DNA of 64,000 bases from Phycisphaeraceae bacterium (GCA_019636565.1 JAHBXG010000007.1:62001-126000), one strand, 5' to 3'; counted from the stretch's first letter, positions 53,623 to 63,722 are shown. The notes: generated by a model not told the origin, from the sequence alone. Numbers and translations are program-made.

Positions 53623-53854
53623 TCTCGGACGGTTGAAGGGGGAGCGCGGCCCGAGACGATATCAGGAGAAGTTCGGTCGTCGAGCGTGGAACGGCGTCAA
53701 AAACGACCCGGGCGCCGAAATTGCGTCCGAATCAGGAGTCGAAACGTGGTGAGCGTCGGAGCGAGCGGCGGAATGGGGTGGGCGCAATTTGCTGCCTCCG
53801 CTACACTCGTCCGCAACGTGTGCACAATTCTTCACGAACAGGCTGTTGGCCCGG

Positions 53855-55588
53855 ATGCCCGATGACCGGCCAAAACTCGTCGTCTTCTCCGGCGAAGGGG
53901 CCGATGCTTCACGATTGAAGGAGCGGTTGGCGCGATCGTTCGAAGTGACGGTCGGTCCGGGCGAGCAGTCGCCGGGAGATGGAGATCAGGGGGTTCGTCG
54001 ATTGGTTGCAGGTGAGCAGCAGGGCAAGACGACGCTGGGCAGGTCTGAAGGGCCGGCGTGGTCGGTCTCGCTGCTGAACGCGATTGGCGAGGGCGTCGCG
54101 CTCTTTACACGCAGCGGCGAGCGGCTTTGGGTGAACGAGCTTTATCTGAGTTACGAGGCGCGCACCACGGAATTGCTGGAAGTCGCGGCAAAGGAAGTCG
54201 GCTCGGAGTTGATCGAGCATCAACGGCTGGGGCTGGGGGCGAAGGCCGCGGCCGAACCGAGCCAGCGGCTTGAACTGACTTCGGCAGATGGGCTTCGCTA
54301 CTACGAGGTGCTGGTTTCACTTGTCGCACCGAATTTCCCCGGGCTGCCGGCTTCGGCGCCTGGGGCCGAACAAGAGCAACTCGTCGCTCTTGTGATTCGC
54401 GACGTCACGGCGGCGAATCGTGTCCGACTTCGGATGGACGCGATTGACCGGGCGGGAGCGGAACTTTTTACGCTCGATGCCGATGCGGTTCGAAAACTGA
54501 ATGCAGCCGAAAGATTGAAAGTGCTGGAAGATAAGGTCGTGCGGTTCTCGCGCGACCTTCTGCGTTTTGACCACTTCGCGATCCGGCTGCTGGACGCGCG
54601 TTCGGGGCGGCTGGAACTGGTGATCAAGGTCGGGTTGCCGAGCGAGTACGAGGCGTTTGATATTTTCGCCAAGCCCGACGGGAACGGGATCAGCGGGTAC
54701 GTGGCGGCGACGGGCAAGAGCTACATCTGCGACGATACGAGCAAGGATGATCTGTTCCTACCAGGGCTGCACGGCGCGAGGTCGAGCCTGACCGTGCCTC
54801 TGCGTCTGCACGACAAAGTGATCGGGATTCTGAATATTGAAAGCCAGGAAGAGGCGGCGTTCGACGATGACGATCGTCAGCTTGCCGAGATCTTCGCGCG
54901 TTACATCGCGATGGCGGTGCACATGCAGGAGAACCTGGTTGTGGAGCGGACGACCACCAACCTGAGCGTGAGCGGTCGCGTCGAGGGTGAACTGGCGGAA
55001 CCGCTGGCGGACATCGTGCAGCAGGTAGAATTCCTGCAGCAGGTAGTGGCGAACGACCCCACGACGAGCGCGCACGTCGGTCGGATTCTGCGCGATGTCG
55101 AGGCGATCCGGTCGCGGGTGCGCGATGTGGCGAGCGGACCCCAGACATTGCTCGGTGTCGAGAAGGCAATGGAAAACCGCACGCTCGACCCCATTCTCCA
55201 GGGGCGGCGTGTGCTGGTAGCGGACGATCAACCGAAGATCCGCCAGATCATCGGCAGCGTCCTGCGCAATCGCGGCGCCAAGGTGACGGTGTGCAACGGG
55301 GGCACGGAGGCGATCGCGGCACTGGAAACGGCGCACATCGAGCAGGAAGTGCCGTACGACCTTGTTGTGAGCGACATCCGCATGCCGGACCACAACGGGT
55401 ACGAAGTGTTCGCCGCGGCGAAGAAATACCGGCCGGAGATTCCGGTCATTCTGATGACAGGGTTTGGATACGACCCGCACCATTCAATCGTGCGGGCAAG
55501 TCAGGAAGGCCTGCAAAGCGTGCTGTTCAAGCCGTTCCAGATCGAGCAGTTGGTGGACACGGTCAAAAAGGCTCTGAAGGGCAAGTGA
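53855..55588 (+). CDS. PAS-GAF-receiver signalling protein
   Basis: 577 residues. After a short N-terminal segment comes a PAS-like domain (about 65-190, LLNAIGEGVALFTRSGERLWVNE), a GAF domain (about 225-375, FDHFAIRLLDARSGRLELVI ... SLTVPLRLHDKVIGILNIES), a coiled region that looks like a degenerate histidine-kinase dimerisation helix but lacks a kinase domain, and a C-terminal receiver (about 450-577) with phosphoacceptor Asp in VVSDIRMP, DD in VADDQPK and the conserved Lys in LFKPFQ. No DNA-binding output is seen. It thus receives phosphate and a small-molecule or light signal; the partner is unknown and not in the window. Confidence 0.85.
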   Translation: MPDDRPKLVVFSGEGADASRLKERLARSFEVTVGPGEQSPGDGDQGVRRLVAGEQQGKTTLGRSEGPAWSVSLLNAIGEGVALFTRSGERLWVNELYLSYEARTTELLEVAAKEVGSELIEHQRLGLGAKAAAEPSQRLELTSADGLRYYEVLVSLVAPNFPGLPASAPGAEQEQLVALVIRDVTAANRVRLRMDAIDRAGAELFTLDADAVRKLNAAERLKVLEDKVVRFSRDLLRFDHFAIRLLDARSGRLELVIKVGLPSEYEAFDIFAKPDGNGISGYVAATGKSYICDDTSKDDLFLPGLHGARSSLTVPLRLHDKVIGILNIESQEEAAFDDDDRQLAEIFARYIAMAVHMQENLVVERTTTNLSVSGRVEGELAEPLADIVQQVEFLQQVVANDPTTSAHVGRILRDVEAIRSRVRDVASGPQTLLGVEKAMENRTLDPILQGRRVLVADDQPKIRQIIGSVLRNRGAKVTVCNGGTEAIAALETAHIEQEVPYDLVVSDIRMPDHNGYEVFAAAKKYRPEIPVILMTGFGYDPHHSIVRASQEGLQSVLFKPFQIEQLVDTVKKALKGK

Positions 55589-55906
55589 CCGGCGCGTTTG
55601 TTCGCTGTTGTCGGAGGCGGTTTTGTTTCAAGTAATGCGTTGACGGCGAAGGCGCTCCAGGTGTCCGGGGACATGCCGCAAGAGCCCGAGTGAAGCGAGG
55701 GGTTCGTTGCCAATGACGCTCCTCCCTCCCCAACCTCGCATTCAGAAAAATGTCGGGATGCCTCCGATGCAATTCCACGCTCGCCAAAAGGCCGATCCCT
55801 CCAGAATCTCACCCCACGTGACAGGGATGAGTGTCTGGCAATCCCGTTTGCCATCGCAAGCAGCCCGCCCACAAAGCCCCTCCCGCAGTGAGGGGCACCG
55901 GAGAAA
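55589..55906. other. convergent intergenic region, 318 bases, no gene
   Basis: Holds a degenerate copy (55801-55838) of the terminator found at 24618-24662 and a cleaner hairpin near the end. I see no coding frame of credible codon use, and no repeat arms of the tandem-unit type. Confidence 0.5.
55876..55896 (-). terminator. hairpin after the HglS-family gene
   Basis: A perfect 7-bp stem GCCCCTC/GAGGGGC with a seven-base loop, 10 bases past the stop, with only a short TTTGT after it on the minus strand. Confidence 0.5.
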
Positions 55907-57595
55907 TCACCCCGGGACGGCGGCGGCCTGTGTCTCGAGTTCCGCGCGCTGCGCCGGCGGGAGCTTTGCGAGCAGGCCGAGTTTGGTGTAGGTATCGAGC
56001 ATCGAGCGGGCCTGGATGCCTTGATACACAGCGTCAGACTCGATGATCTTCTTGCCCATGATCTCTTCGAGGCGGGCCTTGGTGTAAACGGGACGCTCGA
56101 CCGCGGTTGCCTTGGTGCCGTATTGGTTGAGGTTTGATGCGAAGATGCCTGCAGCGCTGACTGGAAGAAAATCTTCGTAGCGAAGGCCCTCGATCTGCGC
56201 GAAGCCCTGGGCGACAAGGTCGTGCATGTTTGTTGATTGGACCGCACCGTTCGCCGTGAGCCCTTTGGGAGTCGGGGCGTAGCGACCGTAGACGATGTTC
56301 TTGTCCACCAGTTCGCGGAGCGTTTTGGGGAACGGCGCGAATGCCCCGGCTGCCAGCGATTCAAACGCGGCGAAGTCGCGCTTGACGATCGACGGGTCCT
56401 TGTCGCGCTGGGCATCGTTCTGCGTCAGGCACTTGTCATAGAGATCGCGGCCGGCCGGCGTCGTCGCGTAAAAGCGCTGTTCGATTTCACCGAAGCGGGC
56501 GGTGTGCGTGGTTTCGACCGTTGAATCGTCGGAATTCGTGAAGGTAACAGGCTCGGTGAGCGCCTTGTATGCATCCTGCCGGAGCAGAACGGGCGTGTCC
56601 TGAGCAGGGCCTTCGGTGAAATCCTTGAAGCCGGCGTGCTTGAGCCTGGTGAGTTGAAGATCCGGCTCGCTCAGGCGCGCGACGAGTGCGTTGACGAGTG
56701 TGGAAATATCCGGAGCACCGGGGCCGGGATTGGCCTTCGGCAAGGCATCGATCTGATCGCGCGTGAGGTGCTTGAAGTGCAGTTTCATGAAATCGCGGTC
56801 CGCGAACGAGAGCAGGCGAGTCAGAGTGGTTGACGCGCGCTTGCGGAAGTCGGCTTCGGGCAATTCGCCCATGCAGAACTTCATCGCGGCGGTGTAGAGA
56901 TCCATCGAAAACGTGTTGGGCGTCAAGTGGTTCAGGTGGTGCGATTCGAAGCACGCGATATCCGCTGCAATCTTGAACCCGGCATCGCACAGGTCCTTAT
57001 ACAGCGAATAGTCGCGGGCCTTGCCCGTCCACTTGAAGATGCGTTGGGTCGCTTCGCGGATCAGTTCGCTCGCGTCGCTCTCGTCAAGTCCACCCTGCTT
57101 TTCGCCTTTTTCGATGAGTTGCTTGGCCCGGTCAGAGAAGACCTGACGCGTTGCGAGGACTCCCTCAATGCGTGCGCGAGTCTTCGCGTCGAAATAATCC
57201 GTGAGCAAAAGCGAAGTGAAAACGCGGTGTTCGGGATTCAACACAGAACGGAAGGCGGTGGCGATGATCGGCTGACTCTTGGTGCCGACGTTGGCCATGT
57301 CGTAAAAGTTGTGAGGCTCCATCGCAAACTGATGGAAGAATCGGGCGATCCACCGGTATTCATCGGGGCGGCCGATGCGGATGGCTCCGTGGCGCTCTCC
57401 GCTGGTCTTCTCGAGCTGGGCTTCGGAAATCGAAAAGCCGGGGTACATCTTCGCGAACAGCGCGCAGGCCGTCTTGTTGCATTCCTTGTTGACAAGGAGT
57501 TCCTTGTCGTACATGGGAACTTCCTTGCCGAACATGCTCGAGAGCTCGGCGAAGAGGCGGTGCTGCATTTCGATCGGATTCGCGTGGCTGTTCAT
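55907..57595 (-). CDS. 2-oxoadipate dioxygenase/decarboxylase family protein (HglS/YdcJ, DUF1338)
   Basis: 562 residues. GGGAGG four bases before ATG 57595 fixes the start. The DUF1338/YdcJ marks are clear: RHGAIRIG with H69 and R73 (HglS uses His70 and Arg74), ESHHLNHLTPN with the second metal histidine, FTEGPAQDTPVLLRQDAYKAL, and FGEIEQRFYATTPAGRDLYD, which should hold the metal glutamate. HglS turns 2-oxoadipate into D-2-hydroxyglutarate in lysine breakdown, with Fe(II). This protein is about 100 residues longer than HglS because of an insert after the second histidine (roughly 240-330). No lysine-pathway gene is nearby, so the substrate is uncertain. Confidence 0.85.
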   Translation of the reverse strand: MNSHANPIEMQHRLFAELSSMFGKEVPMYDKELLVNKECNKTACALFAKMYPGFSISEAQLEKTSGERHGAIRIGRPDEYRWIARFFHQFAMEPHNFYDMANVGTKSQPIIATAFRSVLNPEHRVFTSLLLTDYFDAKTRARIEGVLATRQVFSDRAKQLIEKGEKQGGLDESDASELIREATQRIFKWTGKARDYSLYKDLCDAGFKIAADIACFESHHLNHLTPNTFSMDLYTAAMKFCMGELPEADFRKRASTTLTRLLSFADRDFMKLHFKHLTRDQIDALPKANPGPGAPDISTLVNALVARLSEPDLQLTRLKHAGFKDFTEGPAQDTPVLLRQDAYKALTEPVTFTNSDDSTVETTHTARFGEIEQRFYATTPAGRDLYDKCLTQNDAQRDKDPSIVKRDFAAFESLAAGAFAPFPKTLRELVDKNIVYGRYAPTPKGLTANGAVQSTNMHDLVAQGFAQIEGLRYEDFLPVSAAGIFASNLNQYGTKATAVERPVYTKARLEEIMGKKIIESDAVYQGIQARSMLDTYTKLGLLAKLPPAQRAELETQAAAVPG

Positions 57596-57666
57596 GATTC
57601 CTCCCACAAACGTATCTATTTTAAGGCGGGAATCGGCCATGGCGGGAATCGAGTTTCGCCGGAGTG

Positions 57667-58533
57667 TCAGTTCGGCTGCCAAACGCGGGACGCGACAGCC
57701 CTCGCGAGCCTCATCGCGGCTTCGGGGCACTGTCCGAAGAACAACTCGGGCTCCGCCAGTTCGCACTCGATCACCATCGGCAATCCGGCGTTGTCGTGCA
57801 CGAGATCGATCCGGGCAAAGACGGTCTGCTCACCCAATGCTCGCAGACACCGGGCCGCAATGTCGAGGTCGGCGGCGTCGGGGGTCACGCGTTCCGCTCC
57901 GCCCCCAAATTCCGCTTGCACTCGAAAATCCCCGGGCTTTGCCCTCTTTCGAACAGAGTGGGAATACTCGCCCCCGATGTAAATCAGCGAGAGTTCCCCG
58001 CGTTCGAGCACGGAAGGCTGAAACTGCTGAGCAACAAGCGGACCGGAGAAGTCGCGATTCTGATCACGCCAGGCGTCAAGATCCGCGCCGGTTTGAATGA
58101 CACTCGTCCGGTAGGCCGTCGCGCCGAACGCGGGTTTGATGACCCATGGGGTCCACGGACTGGAAAATGTCCGTATCGACTCGATTGCGTCAATCGCGAG
58201 GGTCGGGACGCTTCGAATGCCGCGCGAATCGAGGTCGATCAAACTCCGCTTATCCAGGCACCAGGAGACCAAGTTGACAGGATTCCAGATTCGATCGGAT
58301 TTCGCCCGTTGCCCCAGCCACGCCAGGAAGCGTTCGGGGTGAAGGTGCCAATCCCACGTGGATCGGATCAATACGCCGTCGTAACTCGACCAGTCCGCGT
58401 GTGCATCGTCCCATGCCACCCGGAACGCTTCGATTCCACAAGCGTGAAATGCTTCGACGAGCGGCGCATCGGCCAGACGCGCGAGATCGTTCTCGCGGCA
58501 AGTCGCAATCGCGAGCCTTGCTTTCTTGGACAT
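57667..58533 (-). CDS. ATP-grasp ligase-like protein
   Basis: 288 residues. The fold is ATP-grasp by its parts: an N-terminal domain (LAIATCRENDLARLADAPLVEAF, then GVLIRSTWDWHLHPERFLAWL), the lysine and loop in TPWVIKPAFGATAYRT, LVAQQFQPSV, and the acidic metal site in FARIDLVHDNAGLPMVIECEL and the following ELAEPELFF. This form is close to small ligases annotated as cycloserine or glutathione-synthetase-like. The product cannot be told. It is 45 bases after prmC in the same direction. Confidence 0.82.
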   Translation of the reverse strand: MSKKARLAIATCRENDLARLADAPLVEAFHACGIEAFRVAWDDAHADWSSYDGVLIRSTWDWHLHPERFLAWLGQRAKSDRIWNPVNLVSWCLDKRSLIDLDSRGIRSVPTLAIDAIESIRTFSSPWTPWVIKPAFGATAYRTSVIQTGADLDAWRDQNRDFSGPLVAQQFQPSVLERGELSLIYIGGEYSHSVRKRAKPGDFRVQAEFGGGAERVTPDAADLDIAARCLRALGEQTVFARIDLVHDNAGLPMVIECELAEPELFFGQCPEAAMRLARAVASRVWQPN

Positions 58534-58578
58534 GACAAGAGCATAGATTGTGGACGGAGCTGCCGATTGCCTGGATTG

Positions 58579-59502
58579 TCACTCGGCGCGTCTGGTTGCA
58601 ACCAGGACACGAGGAAGATTCTCCAGATCGGCAAGAATGCGTGCTGCCTCCAGCATGGGATGTGCCGAGGCCAGTGCGAGCGTCTGCTCGGCCGTGCACG
58701 CCGCGATCTCGATGAGAAGGAGCCCGCCGGCTCGCAGCAGCGTCGGCGCGTTCTCAATCAGGGGTCGCACGCGGTCCATTCCCTCCGGGCCGCCGCGAAG
58801 TGCGATGTGCGGCTCGTGGTTCTTCACATTGGGTTCCACCGCATCCCACTCGTGATCTGGCACATACGGCGGATTGCTGACGATGTAGTGCAGAGAGCCG
58901 TGAGAACCCGCGGCGGGATGGGCGAGCAGCGGAGCAAGAAGATCGCCCTGAAGCAGTTCGATCCGATCAATGACTCCGTGCCTGATGGCGTTGAGGCGGG
59001 CCACGGCGAGCGCGTCCTCTGAAATGTCCACGGCGATCGCTCGCGCCAGTTTCATGGAACTGAGCAAAGAGACAGCGATGCAGCCGGAGCCTGTGCATAC
59101 GTCGGCAAGAAGGGTTTCAGACCCCGTCGGCCCGCCAAAGCCAGTAGCGGTGCGGGCATGCTGAAGGACGTACTCAACGATTGTCTGAGTCGCCGGGCGC
59201 GGGATCAGCACACGCTTGTCAACCGTGAACGGCAGGCCGAAGAACCACGCTTCGCCCACGAGGTATTGCACCGGTTCGTGCTTGAGGGCACGGGAGACGA
59301 GATCGCGCAGGCCGTTGAGTTCGAGCGCGGTCGCGGGGCGATCGGGCTCCATGTAGAGGCGAAGACGCTGGCAGCCCAGGACGTGGCTGAGGATCATCTC
59401 GCTCATCAGGCGGGGCGAATCGAGATCGTTGTGCGTGAAGGCCTCGTTCATCCAGGCCAGCAGGCGTCGCGTGGTCCAGATTTGCGTGGCGGTTTCGGTC
59501 AC
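58579..59502 (-). CDS. prmC: peptide chain release factor N5-glutamine methyltransferase
   Basis: Methylates the GGQ glutamine of release factors RF1 and RF2. The catalytic NPPY motif occurs in YIVSNPPYVPDHEWD. The SAM-binding segment is LLADVCTGSGCIAVSLL, and the N-terminal substrate domain has EPVQYLVGEAWFFGLPFTVD then VLIPRPATQTIVE, both characteristic of PrmC. 307 residues is slightly longer than the enteric 277. It follows polA by 20 bases. Confidence 0.94.
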   Translation of the reverse strand: MTETATQIWTTRRLLAWMNEAFTHNDLDSPRLMSEMILSHVLGCQRLRLYMEPDRPATALELNGLRDLVSRALKHEPVQYLVGEAWFFGLPFTVDKRVLIPRPATQTIVEYVLQHARTATGFGGPTGSETLLADVCTGSGCIAVSLLSSMKLARAIAVDISEDALAVARLNAIRHGVIDRIELLQGDLLAPLLAHPAAGSHGSLHYIVSNPPYVPDHEWDAVEPNVKNHEPHIALRGGPEGMDRVRPLIENAPTLLRAGGLLLIEIAACTAEQTLALASAHPMLEAARILADLENLPRVLVATRRAE

Positions 59503-59522
59503 TTCAGAAGTGTAAGCAAGTC

Positions 59523-62462
59523 TTACTTGCCTTCGAACCAGTTCTTGCCGGCGTGAGCATCGACCCCGAGCGGGACGCTCAGCGTCATAGCGTGCTCCAT
59601 CTTGTCGACGACGAGTGTTTTCGCGACCTCAGCCGATTCGGCGGGGACTTCAAAGACCAGTTCGTCGTGAATCTGGAGCAGCATTTTCAGGCCTTTGGGG
59701 GCCTTGCCTTCGTCGATGATGCGTTGGATGTGGACCATCGCGAGCTTGATGAGGTCCGCCGCGGAGCCTTGGACGACGCTGTTGATGGCGATGCGCTCGG
59801 CGAAGGCACGCCGTGCCGGGATGTTGCTCTCGATATCGAGAATCGGCCGCCGGCGCTTCATGATCGTTTCGACATACCCGTAACGCTTGGCCTGCTGGAT
59901 GCACTCTTCGAGGAACGTGGTGATGCCGGCGAAGCGCTTCTTATACCCATTGATGATCTCGGCGGCTTCGTCGTTGCCGATGTTGAGCCGCCGCGCGAGG
60001 CCGTAGGGAGTGACGCCGTAGACGATTCCGAAATTGACCATCTTCGCGCCCGAGCGCTGTTCTTTGGTGACCTGATCGAGCGGAATGTGATGAACCTGTG
60101 CCGCGACGGCGGTGTGAATGTCGGCACCCTCGTGGAAGGCCTGGGTGAGCGCGGGGTCCTTGGACAAGTGCGCGAGCAACCGGAGCTCAATCTGCGAGTA
60201 GTCGGCGGTAACAAGCAAATGCCCGGGCTGCGCGACGAAGGCCTTGCGGATCTCGCGTCCGATCTCGGTGCGGATGGGGATGTTCTGGAGGTTCGGATCG
60301 CTGCTGGCGAGGCGACCGGTGGCCGCAACGGTCTGATTGAAACTGGTGTGGACGCGTCCGGTCTTGGGGTTGATCTCTTCTTTGAGCGCGACGAGATAGG
60401 TGGAGACGAGTTTCGAGAGTTGCCGGTACTCCAGGATGAGTTTGGGGATCGGCGTTGTCAGCGTCGCATCCTCGCCGAGTTTTTCGAGGACTTCGGCGTC
60501 GGTGGAAAAGCCGGTCTTGGTGCGCTTGATGGGCTTGATGCCCAGGCCCGGGGCGGCATCGGCGGGGTTGTTGAAGAGTGCCGCGGATAGTTGTTTGGGG
60601 GAGTCGGGGTCAAAGGTGCGCCCGAGTGCCCGCCTGGCTTCGGCATCGAGCGAATCGAGGATCTGCGTGAGTTTGGATTGGAGGCGGGCGCGCTGGCGAT
60701 CGAGTTCGTCGCCGTCGACCTTGATGCCGTTGAATTCGAGTTCGGCAAGAACCTCGACCAGCGGCATCTCGAGGTCATAGAACAGATTCATCAGGCCCAT
60801 CGCGCGAAGTTGCGGCAGCATGACCTGCATGAGCGCAAGCGTGAGATCCGCATCTCCCGCGGCATACGGCGTTGCGAGATCGACGGGTACGGTGTCGAAC
60901 GTGCGCTGGTCCTTGCCGCTGCCGATCAGTTCAGAGATGGACGATTTCGTGCGGCCAAGCAAAGCGAGGCCGAGCGGCTCGAGCGCGTGAGAGGAGCGAG
61001 AGGCATCGATGAGGTAACTGGCGACCATGGTGTCGCCGGCGCCGAGTTCGGCACCTTCTTCCGCGTGTGTGTCGAACCCCCGGAGCATGATCCCGGCATT
61101 GCGAAGAACGATCATGTCGTACTTCAGATTGTGGCCGACCTTGGGCTTTTTCGGGTCCTCTAGGATCGGTTGAAGCGCGCCCAGTACCGTGGCTTCATCG
61201 AGATGCGAGGCGGGGTCGGGCGACCGGATGGGGATGTACACGCCGGTGCCGACCTTGGTGCTGAGACTGATGCCGCAGAGGCTGGCGCGGGTGGGAGAAA
61301 CGTTGGTCGTTTCCGTATCGATCGCGATGATCGGCGCGGCTTTGAGTTCCTTGACGAGGGTGTCAAGTTCCTTCCTGGTCTTGATACAGCGGTAATCGCC
61401 ACCGGGGTTTGAGATCGCCTTCGGCGGTTCAAGAGAAGAAAAGAGACCGCCATCAAAAAGGCCGCCGGAGGGGGCGGGGCGATCGGGTTTCTTGGGCCTG
61501 GCCTCCGCAGGATTGGGGCGCGGCGCGGCATCGGGCATCGGTGCGGCGAGGCCGGCGGGGAGCGTGTCGCCCCGGGCGAGCATCAGCGCTCTTACGTCCT
61601 CCTGATAGCGATTGAAGCCGAGTTCCTTGAGGATGGGGATGAGGCGGTCGAGCTTAAAAGACTTTGCCGCGGCCGTCTCGAGCGGGAGTTCAACGGGGGT
61701 GTCGTGCCGGAGCGAAACAAGTTGCTTTGAAAGCGCCAGTTTGGGAATCGCTTCGCGGATCTTCTCACCCCGCTTGCCCTTGATCGTTCCTGCGGCCGCA
61801 ATGAGATTATCGAGCGAGCCGTGTTCGGCGATGAGCGCAGCGGACGTCTTCTCCCCGACGCCTTCTACGCCGGGGACGTTGTCCACCGTGTCGCCCATCA
61901 GGGCGAGATAGTCGATGATCTGCGAGGGCGCCAGGCCCATATCGGCCTTCAGCTCTTCGACACCGATCTTCAGATCGGTATGCACGTCGAAGAGCTCAAC
62001 GTTTGGTGCCAGGAGCTGCTTGAGGTCCTTGTCCTTGCTGACGATGCGGACACGAAGATCGGGGTGATCGCGACGGATGTGCGTCACGATGGTGGCGATC
62101 GCATCATCGGCTTCAAAGCCCGCGGCGCCCACCGTGGGAATGCCGAGCTCTTTCAGAATCGAGAGCGCTCGCTCCACCTGCGGGAATAGGTCTTGCGGCG
62201 GCGGCGGGCGGGTCGCCTTGTATTCGGGGTAGAGCTCCGAGCGGAATGTTTCTTTGTCGCCCGAAATGTCGAGCGCCACCGCGATGTAGTCCGGCGGACC
62301 GCCAAGCTTTCCTTCGCCCCGCAGTAACTTCAGCAGCATCCCGATGAAGCCGAACGTCATGTTCGTCGGCTCCTTGGTGACAGGGCTCGTCATCGGCGTG
62401 CGGATGGCGTGGTAGGCACGGAAGAACTGGGCGTAGCCGTCGATGAGGTAGAGCGTGGGCAT
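59523..62462 (-). CDS. polA: DNA polymerase I
   Basis: Repair and Okazaki-fragment polymerase, 979 residues. All three domains are present: the 5' nuclease (1-290, with YLIDGYAQFFRAYHAIRTP and GFEADDAIATI), the 3'-5' exonuclease (about 355-560) and the polymerase (about 575-979). The exonuclease keeps IDTETT, GHNLKYD and the YLID.S motif, so it should be active, unlike in several phyla where it is lost. The polymerase has motif A DYSQIELRLLAHLS, motif B RSGAKMVNFGIVYG and motif C QIHDELVFE. The extra 50 residues are a Pro/Arg-rich linker near 300-345. It lies 21 bases after the GlmU-like gene. Confidence 0.97.
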   Translation of the reverse strand: MPTLYLIDGYAQFFRAYHAIRTPMTSPVTKEPTNMTFGFIGMLLKLLRGEGKLGGPPDYIAVALDISGDKETFRSELYPEYKATRPPPPQDLFPQVERALSILKELGIPTVGAAGFEADDAIATIVTHIRRDHPDLRVRIVSKDKDLKQLLAPNVELFDVHTDLKIGVEELKADMGLAPSQIIDYLALMGDTVDNVPGVEGVGEKTSAALIAEHGSLDNLIAAAGTIKGKRGEKIREAIPKLALSKQLVSLRHDTPVELPLETAAAKSFKLDRLIPILKELGFNRYQEDVRALMLARGDTLPAGLAAPMPDAAPRPNPAEARPKKPDRPAPSGGLFDGGLFSSLEPPKAISNPGGDYRCIKTRKELDTLVKELKAAPIIAIDTETTNVSPTRASLCGISLSTKVGTGVYIPIRSPDPASHLDEATVLGALQPILEDPKKPKVGHNLKYDMIVLRNAGIMLRGFDTHAEEGAELGAGDTMVASYLIDASRSSHALEPLGLALLGRTKSSISELIGSGKDQRTFDTVPVDLATPYAAGDADLTLALMQVMLPQLRAMGLMNLFYDLEMPLVEVLAELEFNGIKVDGDELDRQRARLQSKLTQILDSLDAEARRALGRTFDPDSPKQLSAALFNNPADAAPGLGIKPIKRTKTGFSTDAEVLEKLGEDATLTTPIPKLILEYRQLSKLVSTYLVALKEEINPKTGRVHTSFNQTVAATGRLASSDPNLQNIPIRTEIGREIRKAFVAQPGHLLVTADYSQIELRLLAHLSKDPALTQAFHEGADIHTAVAAQVHHIPLDQVTKEQRSGAKMVNFGIVYGVTPYGLARRLNIGNDEAAEIINGYKKRFAGITTFLEECIQQAKRYGYVETIMKRRRPILDIESNIPARRAFAERIAINSVVQGSAADLIKLAMVHIQRIIDEGKAPKGLKMLLQIHDELVFEVPAESAEVAKTLVVDKMEHAMTLSVPLGVDAHAGKNWFEGK

Positions 62463-62483
62463 GTGTCACATCAAGAAGTGCGT

Positions 62484-63722
62484 TCAACCCGTCGGCAGCG
62501 CCGCGGTCGCCTGAGAATGAATTGACTTCAGTCGTTCGATCATCGCAGGGCTGAGTTCAACCTTTCGCCTCTTCATGGCGGCTCTGGCAACTTCCAGAAA
62601 CTTCTCGAATCGAAAGGGCCGGCGGCCCATGTCCGTAGACCACGCGAAACCACCGATGCAGCCGGCGATCGCCGCCGACTGCGCGAACATGCTGCCGGTG
62701 TGCAGCACCGCGCCGGTCATGATCCGCGTGCAGATGGCGGTCTTGACATGATCGCCGATGATCGCGCCGAGGAACTGCTGACCGGTTTTCTCGTTGCTCA
62801 TGCCGGGGGCAGCGACGGAGATGACTTCGCCGTACGTGTTGAGCAAATTGCTGTTGGTTGTGCCGGCGCCCAGGTTCACCCATTCGCCGATGAACGAATC
62901 GCCCAGGTGACCGTCGTGACCCTTGTTGCTGTAACCCTGGAAGATTGTCCCGCCGACTTCGCCAGCGACCTTGCAATAGGGGCCGATCGCGGTATTCCCT
63001 TTGATCAGGGCCTTGTCGAGCACGGTGCAGTGAGGGAGAAACGCGCAGGGACCGATGAGCGTGGCGCCCGGGCGAATCGTGACATTCTGGCCGATCGCAA
63101 CCGGACCGTGCTCAAGATCGATAATGACGCCGGGATACACCTTCGCGCTCGGGTCAATCGTGAGCCCGTGCTCGCCGAAAACAGTGACGCCGGGCGGAAT
63201 TTCGGGAGGCTCGGCATCCCCCAGCAGCTCGAGATCGCTGGCGATGCAATCGTCGCGAAAGGTACGGACGTGCCACGGGCGGCTCAGCAGCGCGACGCCG
63301 GGGAGTTTTGCCATGGGGGTGGCCGCCGCCGGAGGCAGATTCCCGGATTCCATGAACGCGCTGGCGGCATCCGCTGACACCATCGCCGCGATCGTCTCGC
63401 CTGAAGTCGCTTCGATAACCGACTGCCCGACTTCGAGATTCGCGATCGGTTCGTAACTGATCGGACAGCGGCCGTTCATCAGCAGCACGCCTGCCGCCGC
63501 ATTCTTGGCGGACCATGAATTGACCTCGATGCCGGGGTGGCGTTCGCGGGTGAGCTGCGCGATCGGCTCGGGTGTACGCAGCGCGAGAACATCCAAATCA
63601 AGCGCGAGTTTCAGACGCTCGAGCGTGGTAAGGGCACCTGTGCGGATATCGAAACTCGCGCGAAGATCGGTCAACGGAGCGAGCCTGCCACCACCATCAT
63701 CGAAAACGATCGCCGGAGTCAT
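62484..63722 (-). CDS. GlmU-like sugar nucleotidyltransferase with left-handed beta-helix
   Basis: 412 residues. The N-terminal half (1-190) fits the alternative bacterial GlmU family (IVFDDGGGRLAPLTDLRASFDIRTGALTTLERL; then NGRCPISY). The C-terminal half is a left-handed beta-helix of hexapeptide repeats (IDPSAKVYPGVIIDLEHGPV, AIGQNVTIRPGATLIGPCAF). It also has the acetyltransferase-type segments GGTIFQGYSNKGHDGHLGDS and GEWVNLGAGTTNSNL. Such proteins are proposed to make UDP-GlcNAc from glucosamine-1-phosphate in groups that lack standard GlmU; this role is inferred from the family. First gene of a probable glmU-like/polA/prmC unit. Confidence 0.88.
   Translation of the reverse strand: MTPAIVFDDGGGRLAPLTDLRASFDIRTGALTTLERLKLALDLDVLALRTPEPIAQLTRERHPGIEVNSWSAKNAAAGVLLMNGRCPISYEPIANLEVGQSVIEATSGETIAAMVSADAASAFMESGNLPPAAATPMAKLPGVALLSRPWHVRTFRDDCIASDLELLGDAEPPEIPPGVTVFGEHGLTIDPSAKVYPGVIIDLEHGPVAIGQNVTIRPGATLIGPCAFLPHCTVLDKALIKGNTAIGPYCKVAGEVGGTIFQGYSNKGHDGHLGDSFIGEWVNLGAGTTNSNLLNTYGEVISVAAPGMSNEKTGQQFLGAIIGDHVKTAICTRIMTGAVLHTGSMFAQSAAIAGCIGGFAWSTDMGRRPFRFEKFLEVARAAMKRRKVELSPAMIERLKSIHSQATAALPTG

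Noticed and set aside
57664..59022. Plus-strand open frame of about 450 codons opposite the ATP-grasp and prmC genes
   Set aside because: Crosses two real genes and their gap; no family similarity.
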